A DNA stretch of 54,535 bases from Tessaracoccus caeni (GCF_029211185.1 NZ_JARGDO010000024.1:1-54535); one strand, 5' to 3'. Counted from the stretch's first letter, positions 37,703 to 46,424 are shown. Notes: generated from the sequence alone by a model not told the origin. Translations and numbers: made by a program.

Positions 37703-38997
37703 CGACCAACCACGAACTGATCACCCGCGCCCGGACGGTGATTCCCGGCGGAGTCTCGTCTCCGGTGCGGGCCTACGGCTCCGTCGGCGGGGATCCGGTC
37801 TTCGTCCGCTCCGCGAAGGGCGCCCGGGTGATGGGTTCCGACGGGCGTGAGTACGTCGATCTGGTGGGGTCGTGGGGGCCGGCGTTGCTGGGTCATGCGC
37901 ACCCTGAGGTGATCGCCGCTGTCCAGTCCGCTGCTGAGCGGGGGCTGAGCTTCGGCGCGCCCACCGAGGCCGAGGTGGAGCTGGCCGAGCTGATCCGAGG
38001 TCGGGTGCCGGCCGCAGAGCTGGTGCGCTTCGTCTCGACGGGCACCGAGGCCACCATGACCGCCATCCGGCTGGCGCGAGGCGCCACCGGCCGCGACAAG
38101 ATCGTCAAGTTCGCCGGCTGCTATCACGGTCATTCCGACGCGCTGCTCGCCGCTGCTGGGTCCGGGGTCGCCACCCAGGGGCTGCCCGGTTCGGCCGGCG
38201 TGACGGCCGCCGCCGCGGGCGACACCATCGTCGTCGAGTACAACGATCTCGACGCGGTCCGGCAGGTCTTCGCCGACGTGGGCGACCAGATCGCCTGCGT
38301 GATCACCGAGTCTGTCCCCTGCAACATGGGCGTCGTGCCGCCGGCACCTGGCTTCAACGCCGCGCTTCGCGGGATCACGGAGAGTCACGGAGCGCTGCTC
38401 ATCCTCGACGAGGTGCTGGCCGGATTCCGCGTCGGCCCTGCCGGGTGGTGGGGGCTGGAAGGCGGCTACACCCCCGATCTCTTCACCTTCGGCAAGGTGG
38501 TCGGCGGCGGGATGCCGCTGGCGGCCTTGGGTGGGCGTCGCGAGGTGATGGAGCTGCTGGCTCCCGTCGGTCCGGTGTACCAGGCGGGAACGCTCTCCGG
38601 GAACCCGTTGGCCACGGCGGCCGGTATCGCCACCCTGACGCTGGCCGACGACGCCGTCTACGCGGCGGTCGACGTCCGTTCTCGCGAACTCCGGTCCGCG
38701 ATCGGCGAGGCGCTGACCGCAGCGGGCGTGCCGCATGTGATCCAGGCGGCCGGCAGCCTCTTCTCGGTGTTCTTCCGTGACGAGGAGGTGCGCGACTACG
38801 AGCAGGCCAAGCAGCAGGACACCGAAGCCTTCGCGCGTTTCTTCCACGGTATGCGCGAGGCCGGGGTGCTGCTCCCGCCGTCCGCGTTCGAGGCCTGGTT
38901 CGTCTCCGCCGCGCACGACGATCGGGCGATGGAACAGATTGTCGAGGCCCTGCCCCTTGCGGCGCACCGGGCGGCTGCCATGATTGGGTTGACTTGA
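37699..38997 (+). CDS. hemL: Glutamate-1-semialdehyde 2,1-aminomutase
   Basis: A 432-residue PLP enzyme producing 5-aminolevulinate from the product of HemA. It begins near [21 protein letters not shown], has [17 protein letters not shown] and [25 protein letters not shown], and the PLP lysine in [12 protein letters not shown] (about residue 265). GTG 37699, which overlaps the hemB stop (GTGA), is preferred over GTG 37687 and the codon at 37666. Confidence 0.94.
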   Translation: MTTNHELITRARTVIPGGVSSPVRAYGSVGGDPVFVRSAKGARVMGSDGREYVDLVGSWGPALLGHAHPEVIAAVQSAAERGLSFGAPTEAEVELAELIRGRVPAAELVRFVSTGTEATMTAIRLARGATGRDKIVKFAGCYHGHSDALLAAAGSGVATQGLPGSAGVTAAAAGDTIVVEYNDLDAVRQVFADVGDQIACVITESVPCNMGVVPPAPGFNAALRGITESHGALLILDEVLAGFRVGPAGWWGLEGGYTPDLFTFGKVVGGGMPLAALGGRREVMELLAPVGPVYQAGTLSGNPLATAAGIATLTLADDAVYAAVDVRSRELRSAIGEALTAAGVPHVIQAAGSLFSVFFRDEEVRDYEQAKQQDTEAFARFFHGMREAGVLLPPSAFEAWFVSAAHDDRAMEQIVEALPLAAHRAAAMIGLT

Positions 38998-39013
38998 GTG
39001 AAAGGACAACGGT

Positions 39014-40693
39014 GTGAAACTCACGGTAGGTAGTAGGGCGTCCACGCTGGCGATGGCGCGGGCCAACCAGGTGGCCGCGCAGCTGAGAGGGGCGGGCCAC
39101 GAGGTAGAGATCGTGGCGATCTCTCGCGATGTGGGCGATTCCAGCCATATGCCGGAACGGATTCAGGAACAGCGTGAGTACGCCTCCGAACTGCGCGACG
39201 CGTTGCGCGCGGGGACGGTCGACGTCGTCGTCCACTCCGTCAAGGACATTCCGCTCGGCGAGAAGACCACGCCGGATCTGCGCGTCGCGGCATTCCCGAA
39301 GCGCGACGACTGGCGCGACGTGCTCGTGGCCCGCGACGGCCTCACGCTGTCAGCGCTGCCGCGCAGGTCTCGTGTCGGCGTGACCTCGCTGCGGCGGCTG
39401 GCCCAGCTGCGTGGCATCCGCGATGACCTGATCTATCTCGACGTCGCGGGAACGCTGAACGAGCGGCTCGCCCGCGTGCAGCCGGGTGACCTCGACGCGT
39501 TGGTGGTGTCGTCGTCGAGCCTCGGGCGCCTCGGCTTCCAGGGCCGTATCAGCGAGTATCTCGACATCCTTCCCGCGGCGGGTCAAGGCGCGATCGCCCT
39601 GGAGTGCCGGGCTGACGACCGCGCCGTGGTGGAGGCCCTGGCCGCCATCGACCACGAGGAGACGGGCATCGCCGTCACCGCCGAGCGCGGGCTCCTCGGG
39701 CGCCTGGGTAGCACCTACGCGGCGCCCATCGGGACGTTGGTGCGCCGTCAGGGCGTGCTGTCGCTCAAGGCCGGCGTGTTCGCGGTGGACGGCGGCAAGA
39801 AGATCGTCTTCGAGTTGGGTATGCCCACCTCGCTCCTGCACGCGGAGCGGGTGGGCACGAACATCGCAGAGATGATGCTCGACCGCGGAGCCGGCCAGTT
39901 CCTGACCGACGAGGCCATCGCGGCGGCGGTGCGGGACCACCGGCACGACGAGGAGTCCGAGTCGATCGACATCGCTCCCGACGACGCTCCGCGCCTGCTG
40001 CTGCCGCGCCAGGAGGGCCGGATGTCGCGGGCTCTTCGCGAGCATGGTCTGCTGGTCGATACCTGCAACCTGCAGCGCCCGGTGCTCATCTCCGCGGACA
40101 ACACCATGGACGCGGCGGATCTGATCGTTGTCCCGTCGGCCGTGACCGTGTGGGCGATGCGCGAGCGCGGCTGGGATCTTCCCGAGCGCGCGAAGGTCGC
40201 CGCCATGGGCGAGACCACCACTCAGGTGCTCCGCGACGCCGGACAGCACGTCGACTACGTCCCAGGCGGTACGGCGAGCTCGGATCGCCTCGTGGAGATG
40301 CTGCCTGCGTCGAGCGGCGAGAAGGTCGTCATTCCCTGCCCGGACAACCTGAGCACCAAGCTGGAGGACGGCCTGCGAGCGAAGGGCTACGAGGTGGAGC
40401 GCCTGCCCATCTACACCACCAGCGATCTCGACGAGATCGATCCGTGGCTGATCAAGGGATGGCGCGATAGCCGGTGGGACGCGGTGCTGCTCAGCTCGCC
40501 GTCGATGGCCGGTTCGTTCCTGAGGCTTCTCGGAGCGAAGGACGGCGTGCAGCTGTACTGCTGGGACGACGAGACGGCCGACGTGCTTCGTGAGGCGAAC
40601 GTCGAGGTGGCCGGTGTCGCCGAGTCGAAGGACGACCGCGGAGTGGCCACCATCGCCAATTCGATCAAGGCGAGCCGGGCGTCGTCCGGGTAG
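39014..40693 (+). CDS. Divergent HemC-HemD fusion paralog lacking the cofactor cysteine
   Basis: A 559-residue homolog of the upstream HemC-HemD fusion. The HemC-like part keeps VGSRASTLAM, Asp78 in HSVKDIP, TSLRRLAQL and DILPAAGQGAIALECR. Two key positions differ: the cysteine that binds the dipyrromethane cofactor is Tyr235 (LGSTYAAPIG against GGGCAAPI in the other copy), and the RGN arginine is Ala145 (DVAGTLNERL). The HemD-like part (about 325-555; LLLPRQEGRMSRALR, LEDGLRAKGY, LPIYTT) is less conserved. Normal HMBS activity is unlikely; it may be a pseudoenzyme, a binding or control subunit, or an altered enzyme. The GTG has aaagga upstream, 17 nt after hemL. The frame is intact and GC-typical, so it is maintained. 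Confidence 0.88.
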   Translation: MKLTVGSRASTLAMARANQVAAQLRGAGHEVEIVAISRDVGDSSHMPERIQEQREYASELRDALRAGTVDVVVHSVKDIPLGEKTTPDLRVAAFPKRDDWRDVLVARDGLTLSALPRRSRVGVTSLRRLAQLRGIRDDLIYLDVAGTLNERLARVQPGDLDALVVSSSSLGRLGFQGRISEYLDILPAAGQGAIALECRADDRAVVEALAAIDHEETGIAVTAERGLLGRLGSTYAAPIGTLVRRQGVLSLKAGVFAVDGGKKIVFELGMPTSLLHAERVGTNIAEMMLDRGAGQFLTDEAIAAAVRDHRHDEESESIDIAPDDAPRLLLPRQEGRMSRALREHGLLVDTCNLQRPVLISADNTMDAADLIVVPSAVTVWAMRERGWDLPERAKVAAMGETTTQVLRDAGQHVDYVPGGTASSDRLVEMLPASSGEKVVIPCPDNLSTKLEDGLRAKGYEVERLPIYTTSDLDEIDPWLIKGWRDSRWDAVLLSSPSMAGSFLRLLGAKDGVQLYCWDDETADVLREANVEVAGVAESKDDRGVATIANSIKASRASSG

Positions 40694-42581
40694 CCGAAAC
40701 AGGGCTTTCGTGGGGCCGGGTCAGCGAGCTGACACGGCCCCACGTCGTCTTACAGGCCCTAGTCAGAGCCGATTTCACATCTTCGTGAGGATGCGCTAAA
40801 GTTCTACAGGTCGGAAACGACAGCGGGGCTATGGCGCAGTTGGTAGCGCGCTTCCATGGCATGGAAGAGGCCAGGGGTTCGAATCCCCTTAGCTCCACGT
40901 AAGATGAGAAAATCGAAACTTGCCCCGCCTGACGGCGGGGCAGTTTTGTTTCTGCGGTGACGTGGGCCGGGGCATCGATGTTGGTGTGGGCGAGGACGCT
41001 GGCGGTGGTCTCGTCGGGGGTGTAGGTGGCGTTCTCTTCGTCGTCGATGGTGATGCGGGTGAACAGGGCGCGGTTGAGGATGCGTCGTTCGGCGGGTTCG
41101 CACTTGTTGTAGAGGTCGTCTAGGTCGACCAGGAGATCGGTGAGCTGGTCTACGCCTGCTCGGGCCTCGGCGTAGGTGTCGGTGAGGTTGTCGAGCCGGG
41201 TGGTGATCTGGTCGAGGCTGGCGCGGATGCGGTCTTGTTCGCTTTTGAGGAGGTCGAGTGGGATCGCGTCGGCGTAGTGGGCTTGGACGAGTTTGAGGCG
41301 TTCGCCTTCGAGCTTGTCGCGCTGGGCGGTCAGGAGCTTGCGTTCGTCCTCGCTGGATCCTTCGAGCTGGTCGAACACGTCGTTGAGGACCTTCCGGATG
41401 TGCTCAGCCTGGGCGTGGCTGAGGGAGTTGCGCTGGTAGGTGCGTTCGATCTCCGCTTCGGCGCGTTCGGCGAGGATCGCGGAGCGGGTGCAGTTGGTGG
41501 TTTTGCGGCGTCGTCCGGAGCAGGTGAAGTACTCGTAGCGGTCCCCGGTCTTGGCGCGGGGGCGTTCGATCATGAGCTTGGCTCCGCAGGCGCAGTACAG
41601 GGTGCCTTTGAGGTAGTGGTCGTACTTCTGGGGTCGTTCGCCGCGGGCGTTGTTGGCGTCGAGGTTGGTTTGGACGCGCAGCCAGGTCTCTGCGTCGACG
41701 AGGGGCTGGTGGGTGCCGTCGTAGGTGACGCCGCGGAAGGTGACGGTGCCCTGGTAGTAGGGGTTGGTCAGGATCTTGTGCAGCCCGGTGGTGGTGACCG
41801 GTTTGGCCGGCTGCGAGGGGGTGGGCCGGGTGGTCAGGCCGCGGGCTGTGAGTTCCTTGGCCAGGCGCGACAGGGACCAGTCCCCGGTGGCGTAGGCGGT
41901 GAAGGCGAAACGGACGAGGTCGGCGCGTTCGGGGTCGATCTCGATTTCGCGGGACTCGCGTCCTCGGGCGTCGGTGGTGCGGACGTTGAGGTAGCCCAAG
42001 GGGGCTTTGGTGGGGGTGCCGCCGATCGCGGCTTTCTGGGTCATGCCTTTGAGGACTTCCTGGGCCAGGTTCAGCGAGTAGAACTCGGCCATGGAGGCCA
42101 GGATGCCGTGCATGAGCATCCCCGAGGGGGTCTCGTCGATGTTCTCGGTGACCGAGACCAGGCTGATGTTCGCATCCCGCAGCGCGGCGTGGATCTTGGC
42201 GTCATCGAGCCGGTTGCGTGCGAGGCGATCGACCTTGTTGATGATGCAGTACCGCACCGGGTGCGTGGTGGCGTAGTCGAGCATTTCTTGGAGCGCGCGT
42301 CGTTGGGCGGTCTTGGCTGACTCGCCTGGCTCGATGAACTCCTTGATGATGACCGCACCGAGCTGTTCGGCCTTGCGCTGCGCGGCTTCGCGCTGGGCCG
42401 GGATCGACAGGCCTTCTTCCAGCCCGTTGCGGGTGGCCTGATCCTTGGTCGAGACCCGCAGGTAGCTGATCGCCGCCACCTTCCCGTCACCCGTAGGCGC
42501 TGTGGCGTCTGGGCTTGGTGTGGTGCGGGCGAGCCGTCGAAGGCCTGAGATGTCGAGGCCGGAGAGCTGATCGAGTGTCAT
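40665..42581 (-). CDS. Large serine recombinase (integrase)
   Basis: A 638-codon frame. The resolvase domain has the catalytic Ser44 in YLRVSTKDQ; the recombinase domain contains GYLNVRTTDARGRESRE and ITNPYYQG-like KILTNPYYQGTVTFRG. A zinc ribbon (LYCACGAKLMIERP and YFTCSGRRRKTTNC) and a coiled coil (about 395-490) follow. This is the layout of phage- and ICE-type serine integrases, which integrate DNA without accessory proteins. The last 75 or so codons are host DNA: they run antisense through tRNA-Ala and into the 3' end of the divergent HemC-HemD gene, so the natural C-terminus differs when the element is circular. ATG 42581 has gaaaggcg upstream. Confidence 0.88.
   Translation of the reverse strand: MTLDQLSGLDISGLRRLARTTPSPDATAPTGDGKVAAISYLRVSTKDQATRNGLEEGLSIPAQREAAQRKAEQLGAVIIKEFIEPGESAKTAQRRALQEMLDYATTHPVRYCIINKVDRLARNRLDDAKIHAALRDANISLVSVTENIDETPSGMLMHGILASMAEFYSLNLAQEVLKGMTQKAAIGGTPTKAPLGYLNVRTTDARGRESREIEIDPERADLVRFAFTAYATGDWSLSRLAKELTARGLTTRPTPSQPAKPVTTTGLHKILTNPYYQGTVTFRGVTYDGTHQPLVDAETWLRVQTNLDANNARGERPQKYDHYLKGTLYCACGAKLMIERPRAKTGDRYEYFTCSGRRRKTTNCTRSAILAERAEAEIERTYQRNSLSHAQAEHIRKVLNDVFDQLEGSSEDERKLLTAQRDKLEGERLKLVQAHYADAIPLDLLKSEQDRIRASLDQITTRLDNLTDTYAEARAGVDQLTDLLVDLDDLYNKCEPAERRILNRALFTRITIDDEENATYTPDETTASVLAHTNIDAPAHVTAETKLPRRQAGQVSIFSSYVELRGFEPLASSMPWKRATNCAIAPLSFPTCRTLAHPHEDVKSALTRACKTTWGRVSSLTRPHESPVSATRTTPGSP
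40710..40743 (+). terminator. Terminator after the haem operon
   Basis: A 15-bp stem with one mismatch (gtggggccgggtcag / ctgacacggccccac) and a 4-nt loop starts 17 nt after the stop. Confidence 0.7.
40774..40802 (+). promoter_or_regulatory. Promoter of the tRNA-Ala gene
   Basis: TTCACA (40774-40779) and TAAAGT (40797-40802) with 17-nt spacing, 22 nt before the mature tRNA. The -10 is identical to that of rplU. Confidence 0.65.
40825..40897 (+). tRNA. tRNA-Ala (anticodon GGC)
   Basis: All arms fold: acceptor GGGGCTA/TAGCTCC, D stem GCGC/GCGC with AGTTGGTA, anticodon stem CTTCC/GGAAG around the loop ATGGCAT (anticodon GGC at 40858-40860), and T stem AGGGG/CCCCT around TTCGAAT. Discriminator A; no encoded CCA. 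Its 3' end borders the conjugative element. Confidence 0.97.
40921..40951 (+). terminator. Terminator just downstream of tRNA-Ala
   Basis: A perfect 9-bp stem (tgccccgcc / ggcggggca) with the loop tgac, followed by gttttgttt. It would end the tRNA transcript. The same hairpin lies inside the 3' end of the recombinase frame on the other strand. Confidence 0.8.
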
Positions 42582-42599
42582 GGTGACCGCCTTTCACAA

Positions 42600-42676
42600 G
42601 CCCCCACATGTCTGGGGGCGGGTGGGGCGCCGGAGGCGGTCACGTCAGAGTCGAAAAGAACACCCCGCGAACGGGG
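42600..42676 (-). other. Leader region of the recombinase gene with two small hairpins
   Basis: Stems gccccca/tgggggc (42600-42619) and ccccg/cgggg (42663-42676) lie between the recombinase start and the gene upstream. They may act as terminators or control the recombinase; nothing else is evident in 42582-42725. Confidence 0.4.
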
Positions 42677-42725
42677 CTTAGCAAGGGTAGGTGCCAACAG
42701 CGCCGAAACTTGATGTGGAACCAGT

Positions 42726-42929
42726 TTAGCGATCGGCTACGAGCAGGCGACGAAGATGGGCACCGGACTGCCCCACGGGCTGGTCGCCAGCGGTGCGCAG
42801 CGCGATCCGGATCAACACTTCCGCGACCTTCGCGACATCGATCTCCTCACGCGGCTCGTACTGCACGCTCAGGGGCCGATCCGCCTCGACTCGGGCGGTG
42901 GTGCGGTGATACCGGCGCACCATCCTCAT
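42726..42929 (-). CDS. Hypothetical ICE protein (67 residues)
   Basis: A small basic protein, starting MRMVRRYHRTTARVEADRPL and containing a short helical stretch (VAKVAEVLIRIALRTAG). I recognise no family. Its ATG overlaps the stop of the preceding gene (ATGA), which is the main reason to accept it as real. It is the last gene of the transfer-side operon before the recombinase leader. Confidence 0.55.
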   Translation of the reverse strand: MRMVRRYHRTTARVEADRPLSVQYEPREEIDVAKVAEVLIRIALRTAGDQPVGQSGAHLRRLLVADR

Positions 42930-43546
42930 CCACCCTCAGGACCCGGAACCTCGTCGCGAACCTCACCGGTCGCCGGGTCGATCCGGTCATCCAGGCTGGC
43001 GTAGAAGGCGTCTTCGGCAGCTTGTCGTTCGTTGACTTGGTCGAGGACGTATTGGACGAAGTCGGCGTCTCGGTCGGTGATGATGGATTCGTCGTGGGTG
43101 GGTTGGGGTTCTTCGCCGGGCCAGGTGGTTTGGCGGGTGGGGCGGTCGCGGTCGAGGCGGGTGCCGGAGGCGGTGACCCAGTCGCGCAGGCGGTGGCGGG
43201 CGTCGGCGAAGTCGCGGTGCCATCCCAGGGGTGCGGAGCCGTTTTGTTCGGGGTCGTAGGCGCATAGCCAGTGCAGGTGCAGCGCGGACAGTTCCCAGAC
43301 CAGTTCGGGGTGGCGGTGCCAGTAGGGCGGGATGACCGCGGCGGGTAGGCCGTAGGTGTGGCGGAGCCAGTCGACCCACCGGTTCAGTTCCAGCAGCTCG
43401 GCTTCCAGATCCTGCGCGGACAGGAGGTTCCAGTTGATCGGGTGCGGTGGTTCTGGCAGCGCGCTGGTGTCAGGGGTGTGGGGGTGGTCGTCGAGGATGC
43501 CGGGGTCCTCATACTGGTCGTCGGGCTCGGGGCCGTGTGTGTTCAT
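42926..43546 (-). CDS. Hypothetical ICE protein, DUF4913-like
   Basis: A 206-residue acidic protein. The middle part, LNRWVDWLRHTYGL and PPYWHRHPELVWELSALHLHW, then GWHRDFADARHRLRDWV, resembles from memory the DUF4913 proteins found on actinobacterial plasmids and conjugative elements, whose function is not known to me. The N-terminal 35 residues are Asp/Pro-rich and probably disordered. Coupled to the small gene downstream by ATGA. Confidence 0.65.
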   Translation of the reverse strand: MNTHGPEPDDQYEDPGILDDHPHTPDTSALPEPPHPINWNLLSAQDLEAELLELNRWVDWLRHTYGLPAAVIPPYWHRHPELVWELSALHLHWLCAYDPEQNGSAPLGWHRDFADARHRLRDWVTASGTRLDRDRPTRQTTWPGEEPQPTHDESIITDRDADFVQYVLDQVNERQAAEDAFYASLDDRIDPATGEVRDEVPGPEGG

Positions 43547-43563
43547 GTTCGGTCACCCCCGGG

Positions 43564-44013
43564 TCACATGCTGAGGCTGTCGGCAGCGGGCGTGGCCTGG
43601 TGGTGCTGGGGTGGTTCGAAGGCCTGCCCAGCCGCCTGGCGTTCGAGTGCTTGGCGGGGTGTGCGGTCGACGTCGTAGCGGGTGCGGGCGGTGTCGTGGC
43701 CGATCTTCTTGGCGACGAATTCTTCGCCGGCGATGGTCTGTCCGTCGCGTTCGTAGGTGTAGTCGTGGGCGTAGCCTTCGGCGACGAACTGGTCGCCTTT
43801 GGTGAAGCGTTCGAAGGCGCGTTCGGCGGTGGCTCGGTAGAGGACGAGGTTGCCGAAGGAGGGCTCCAGTTTGGTGAAGGTGCCGTCTTCTTCGCGCTGG
43901 AAATTCTCCTGGCCGAAGCGGGCGTAGAAGCGGGCATCGCCGCGTTCGGTGTAGGTCAGCTGCGGGTCGGATGCGATGAACCCGGACAGGGATTCCTGGG
44001 TGCGGATGGCCAT
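43564..44013 (-). CDS. ssb: Single-stranded DNA-binding protein
   Basis: A 149-residue SSB-like protein with an N-terminal OB fold (MAIRTQESLSGFIASDPQL, ARFYARFGQENF, FERFTKGDQFVAEGYAHDY) and a short Gln/Ala-rich tail lacking the usual acidic DDxPF end. Element-encoded SSBs of this type are common next to coupling-protein genes and probably coat the transferred strand. ATG 44013, with gagagg upstream, is chosen over the frame start at 44091. Confidence 0.8.
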   Translation of the reverse strand: MAIRTQESLSGFIASDPQLTYTERGDARFYARFGQENFQREEDGTFTKLEPSFGNLVLYRATAERAFERFTKGDQFVAEGYAHDYTYERDGQTIAGEEFVAKKIGHDTARTRYDVDRTPRQALERQAAGQAFEPPQHHQATPAADSLSM

Positions 44014-44097
44014 GACGCGGTACCTCTCAACTCGTGGACTGCAGCCCGCTGGTGGTGTGGGCTGCTGGTACCGGTCAGGTGCACCCCGCAACCCCGG

Positions 44098-45879
44098 TCA
44101 TGCACGGGGGTTCTGCAGGAGCTGTTCCAGTTCGCGGCGGTCGTGTTTGAGGGTGGCGGCGTCGGGGCGGGTGGGCCAGGCGGTCAGGTCGGTGATGATC
44201 GGCGGCGCGGAGCGCAGCAGGGTGACGCCGGTGCCGAAGGGGAGGGTGCGGATGCGATCGGGTGGCAGGATCGGCACCCGCCGTACGGAGCGCTGGTTCG
44301 ACCGGGTCCCGTGGTCACCGAGGGTGACGGAGTCGGTGTATTCGTCGCGTTCGCCGATGAGGGTGGTGAGGTCTTGGAGGTCGCGACTGTTGGAGGCGCC
44401 ACCGAGGATGAGTTTGACGATGGCGGCGTCCCAGATCGCTCCGGCTTGGTGATCGGACCACTTGTCGCGCGCTTGGGCGAGCGATTGCAGGACGGGCAGG
44501 GTGGTGATCCCGGTGCCGCCACCTTCGGCCATCAACGTCGGCAGGGACGGCAGCGGCGCGAGGTTCCCAATCTCATCCAGGGCGAGCAGGAGGGGTGGGT
44601 CGAGGCGCGCGCCGGGTGAGCGGGCGGCGAGGCGGCGGGCGCTTTCGATGAGGTCTTCGATGAACGCCGCCACCAACGCGGCGGACGCCCCGGCACCGGC
44701 ACCTGTGGCGAGCAGGTAGAGGGTCCCGGACTCGCGGAGGAAGGTTTCGGGGTCGAATGGGGTCTCGTTGTCGCGGGGTGTGACCGCGTCGAGGACGCGG
44801 GGGTCGGCGAGGGCGCCGAGGGCGAGGGCGACGCCTTGCCAGATGGAGTCGCGGGTCTTGGGGTCGGCGTCGATCATCGCCCCCAGCGAGTCGGCCCACC
44901 CGGCGGCAGCATCGGGGTGGTTGGTGAGGATCGCGACGGCTTCGGCTGCGGCGGCGGGGTCGAGGGTCCACCGGAACAAGTCCGCCGGCTTTCGAGAGTC
45001 CAACGCGGCGGCGTGGAGGAGGGATTGGAGGGCGGTGCGGGTTTTGCCTTCCCAGAACCCACCCGACTCCACACCACCAGCCGACAACCCGGTGGCAGAA
45101 GCCAGCCCGGTCGCGCGGATCATCGCCGTCAGCGGGTCCTCACAGCCGCGGACGGGTGACCAGCGCATCCCCGCCGGGAGTACTTCGGCCAGGTGCTGGG
45201 GATCGAACACCGCCACCGGGCCACGGCGCTGCCGGGCGCGCAGGGTGGCGGTGAGATTGTCGGGGCGCGTGCTGGTGGTGACCACGGGGCCGGGGGCGTC
45301 GAGGATGGCGGGGATGACGATGTGCAGTCCCTTACCGGAGCGGGGCGGGCCGATCAGCAGGATCGAGTCCTCCACACTCGCCCACACCCCCTGCCCCTTC
45401 GACGTCCCGAGCCGATACCCCACCTCACCCGGCTTCGGGTCCTTCAGCGACGGCCGCAACGTCGAGGCCTGTTTCAGCAGCACCTTCTCTGAGGCGACCT
45501 GGGCGACCTCGTGCCGCGTCGCCGTGCCCGCCAACCGATGCGGATCCACCACCTGAGCATGAGAGCGACGCCGCCAGGCGACCCATCCCCAGCCGCCGAG
45601 CGCGACCAGCCCGCCCAGAGCGACGATGGTGGTGACCCAATAGGCGACGGGGCTGAGACCAGGCGCCCCCAACGCGACTGCGGGGTTACCGGGGTTGAAC
45701 AACACCCCGGCACCGGCGGCCCAGCTCACTGTGGGCTGGGGTGCTCCGGTGAGGAACGCGGCGACCGACCCGGCCGCGCGGAGGACGAGGGTGAGCAGGA
45801 GTAGGGCGATGAGGCCGATGAGGGCGGCGTTGGTCAGTTCCTCACCCATCGACCCACTCTGCCGCTGCGAGGTACTCAT
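44098..45879 (-). CDS. Type IV coupling protein (VirD4/TraG family)
   Basis: A 593-residue membrane ATPase that brings the relaxase-DNA complex to the secretion channel. It has two N-terminal membrane helices (about 15-40 and 78-105), Walker A IGPPRSGKG (about 175), Walker B LLLALDEIGNLAPL (about 420-433) and the C-terminal TraG/TraM-recognition region (TTLPVLQSLAQARDKWS, IVKLILGGASNSRDL). Its start overlaps the gene upstream (ATGA), which continues the transfer operon. Confidence 0.92.
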   Translation of the reverse strand: MSTSQRQSGSMGEELTNAALIGLIALLLLTLVLRAAGSVAAFLTGAPQPTVSWAAGAGVLFNPGNPAVALGAPGLSPVAYWVTTIVALGGLVALGGWGWVAWRRRSHAQVVDPHRLAGTATRHEVAQVASEKVLLKQASTLRPSLKDPKPGEVGYRLGTSKGQGVWASVEDSILLIGPPRSGKGLHIVIPAILDAPGPVVTTSTRPDNLTATLRARQRRGPVAVFDPQHLAEVLPAGMRWSPVRGCEDPLTAMIRATGLASATGLSAGGVESGGFWEGKTRTALQSLLHAAALDSRKPADLFRWTLDPAAAAEAVAILTNHPDAAAGWADSLGAMIDADPKTRDSIWQGVALALGALADPRVLDAVTPRDNETPFDPETFLRESGTLYLLATGAGAGASAALVAAFIEDLIESARRLAARSPGARLDPPLLLALDEIGNLAPLPSLPTLMAEGGGTGITTLPVLQSLAQARDKWSDHQAGAIWDAAIVKLILGGASNSRDLQDLTTLIGERDEYTDSVTLGDHGTRSNQRSVRRVPILPPDRIRTLPFGTGVTLLRSAPPIITDLTAWPTRPDAATLKHDRRELEQLLQNPRA

Positions 45880-46424
45880 CGCGTCTCCTGCACGATGACG
45901 GTTCCGGAGGCCCGTCCGACCACCACCATCGGCATCACGGTTGTGTCGGGTGGGGTGATGGTGCCGTTCTCATCAGCCGCGACTTCCTCGGTGATCTGGG
46001 CGAGGAGCACCGTCTCACCGGGCAGGAACCCCACCAACCGCTCCGATTCCGCCGTCCGATTTGCTTCCTCAGGTTCAGGATCACCCGTGGCGGCTTCCTC
46101 GTCGGCAGGGGCTGGGGTGTCTGGCTCGGGTTTGGGGGCGCGGCGGGGTCGGTGGGCGTGGATGATGTCGGTGAAGTGGCTGCCGTCGGACTCATAGACA
46201 TCCACTCGCACGGGAATATGGCGCTGCTCGGTGAGGTCATCGAGGATGGCTGCGAAGTCTCTCCGATCCCACACCTCACCCGCCGGCGGAAGATGCGGCT
46301 GTTGGTCGACGGTCACCGTCAGGGTGCCGGTGATGTCGACGGTGATGACCACGTGCCGCAACACCACCGGCACTGCCTCGCTCGTGTCGTTGCGGCGGTG
46401 CCTCAGGGCGGGAAGCTTGGGCAT
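45876..46424 (-). CDS. Hypothetical protein between coupling protein and VirB4-like ATPase
   Basis: A 182-residue soluble protein. The N-terminal half has a beta-rich stretch (VPVVLRHVVITVDITGTLTV) and a WDRRDFAAILDDL helix; the middle is a Pro/Glu-rich linker (about 105-130). I recognise no family, but small genes at this place are usual in actinobacterial conjugative elements. Its ATG overlaps the upstream stop (TAATG) and its stop overlaps the coupling-protein start. Confidence 0.7.
   Translation of the reverse strand: MPKLPALRHRRNDTSEAVPVVLRHVVITVDITGTLTVTVDQQPHLPPAGEVWDRRDFAAILDDLTEQRHIPVRVDVYESDGSHFTDIIHAHRPRRAPKPEPDTPAPADEEAATGDPEPEEANRTAESERLVGFLPGETVLLAQITEEVAADENGTITPPDTTVMPMVVVGRASGTVIVQETR

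Noticed and set aside
39014..40693. The idea that the second HemC-HemD gene is an assembly duplicate or a decayed copy
   Set aside because: The two genes differ throughout at the DNA level, the second frame is open over 559 codons, and most active-site motifs remain.
40804..41103. Minus-strand frame containing GIRTPGLFHAMEARYQLRH
   Set aside because: This is the translated complement of a tRNA gene in another frame, a frequent false protein.
41235..42320. 361-codon Gly/Val-rich plus-strand frame
   Set aside because: Antisense to the recombinase, with no domain features.
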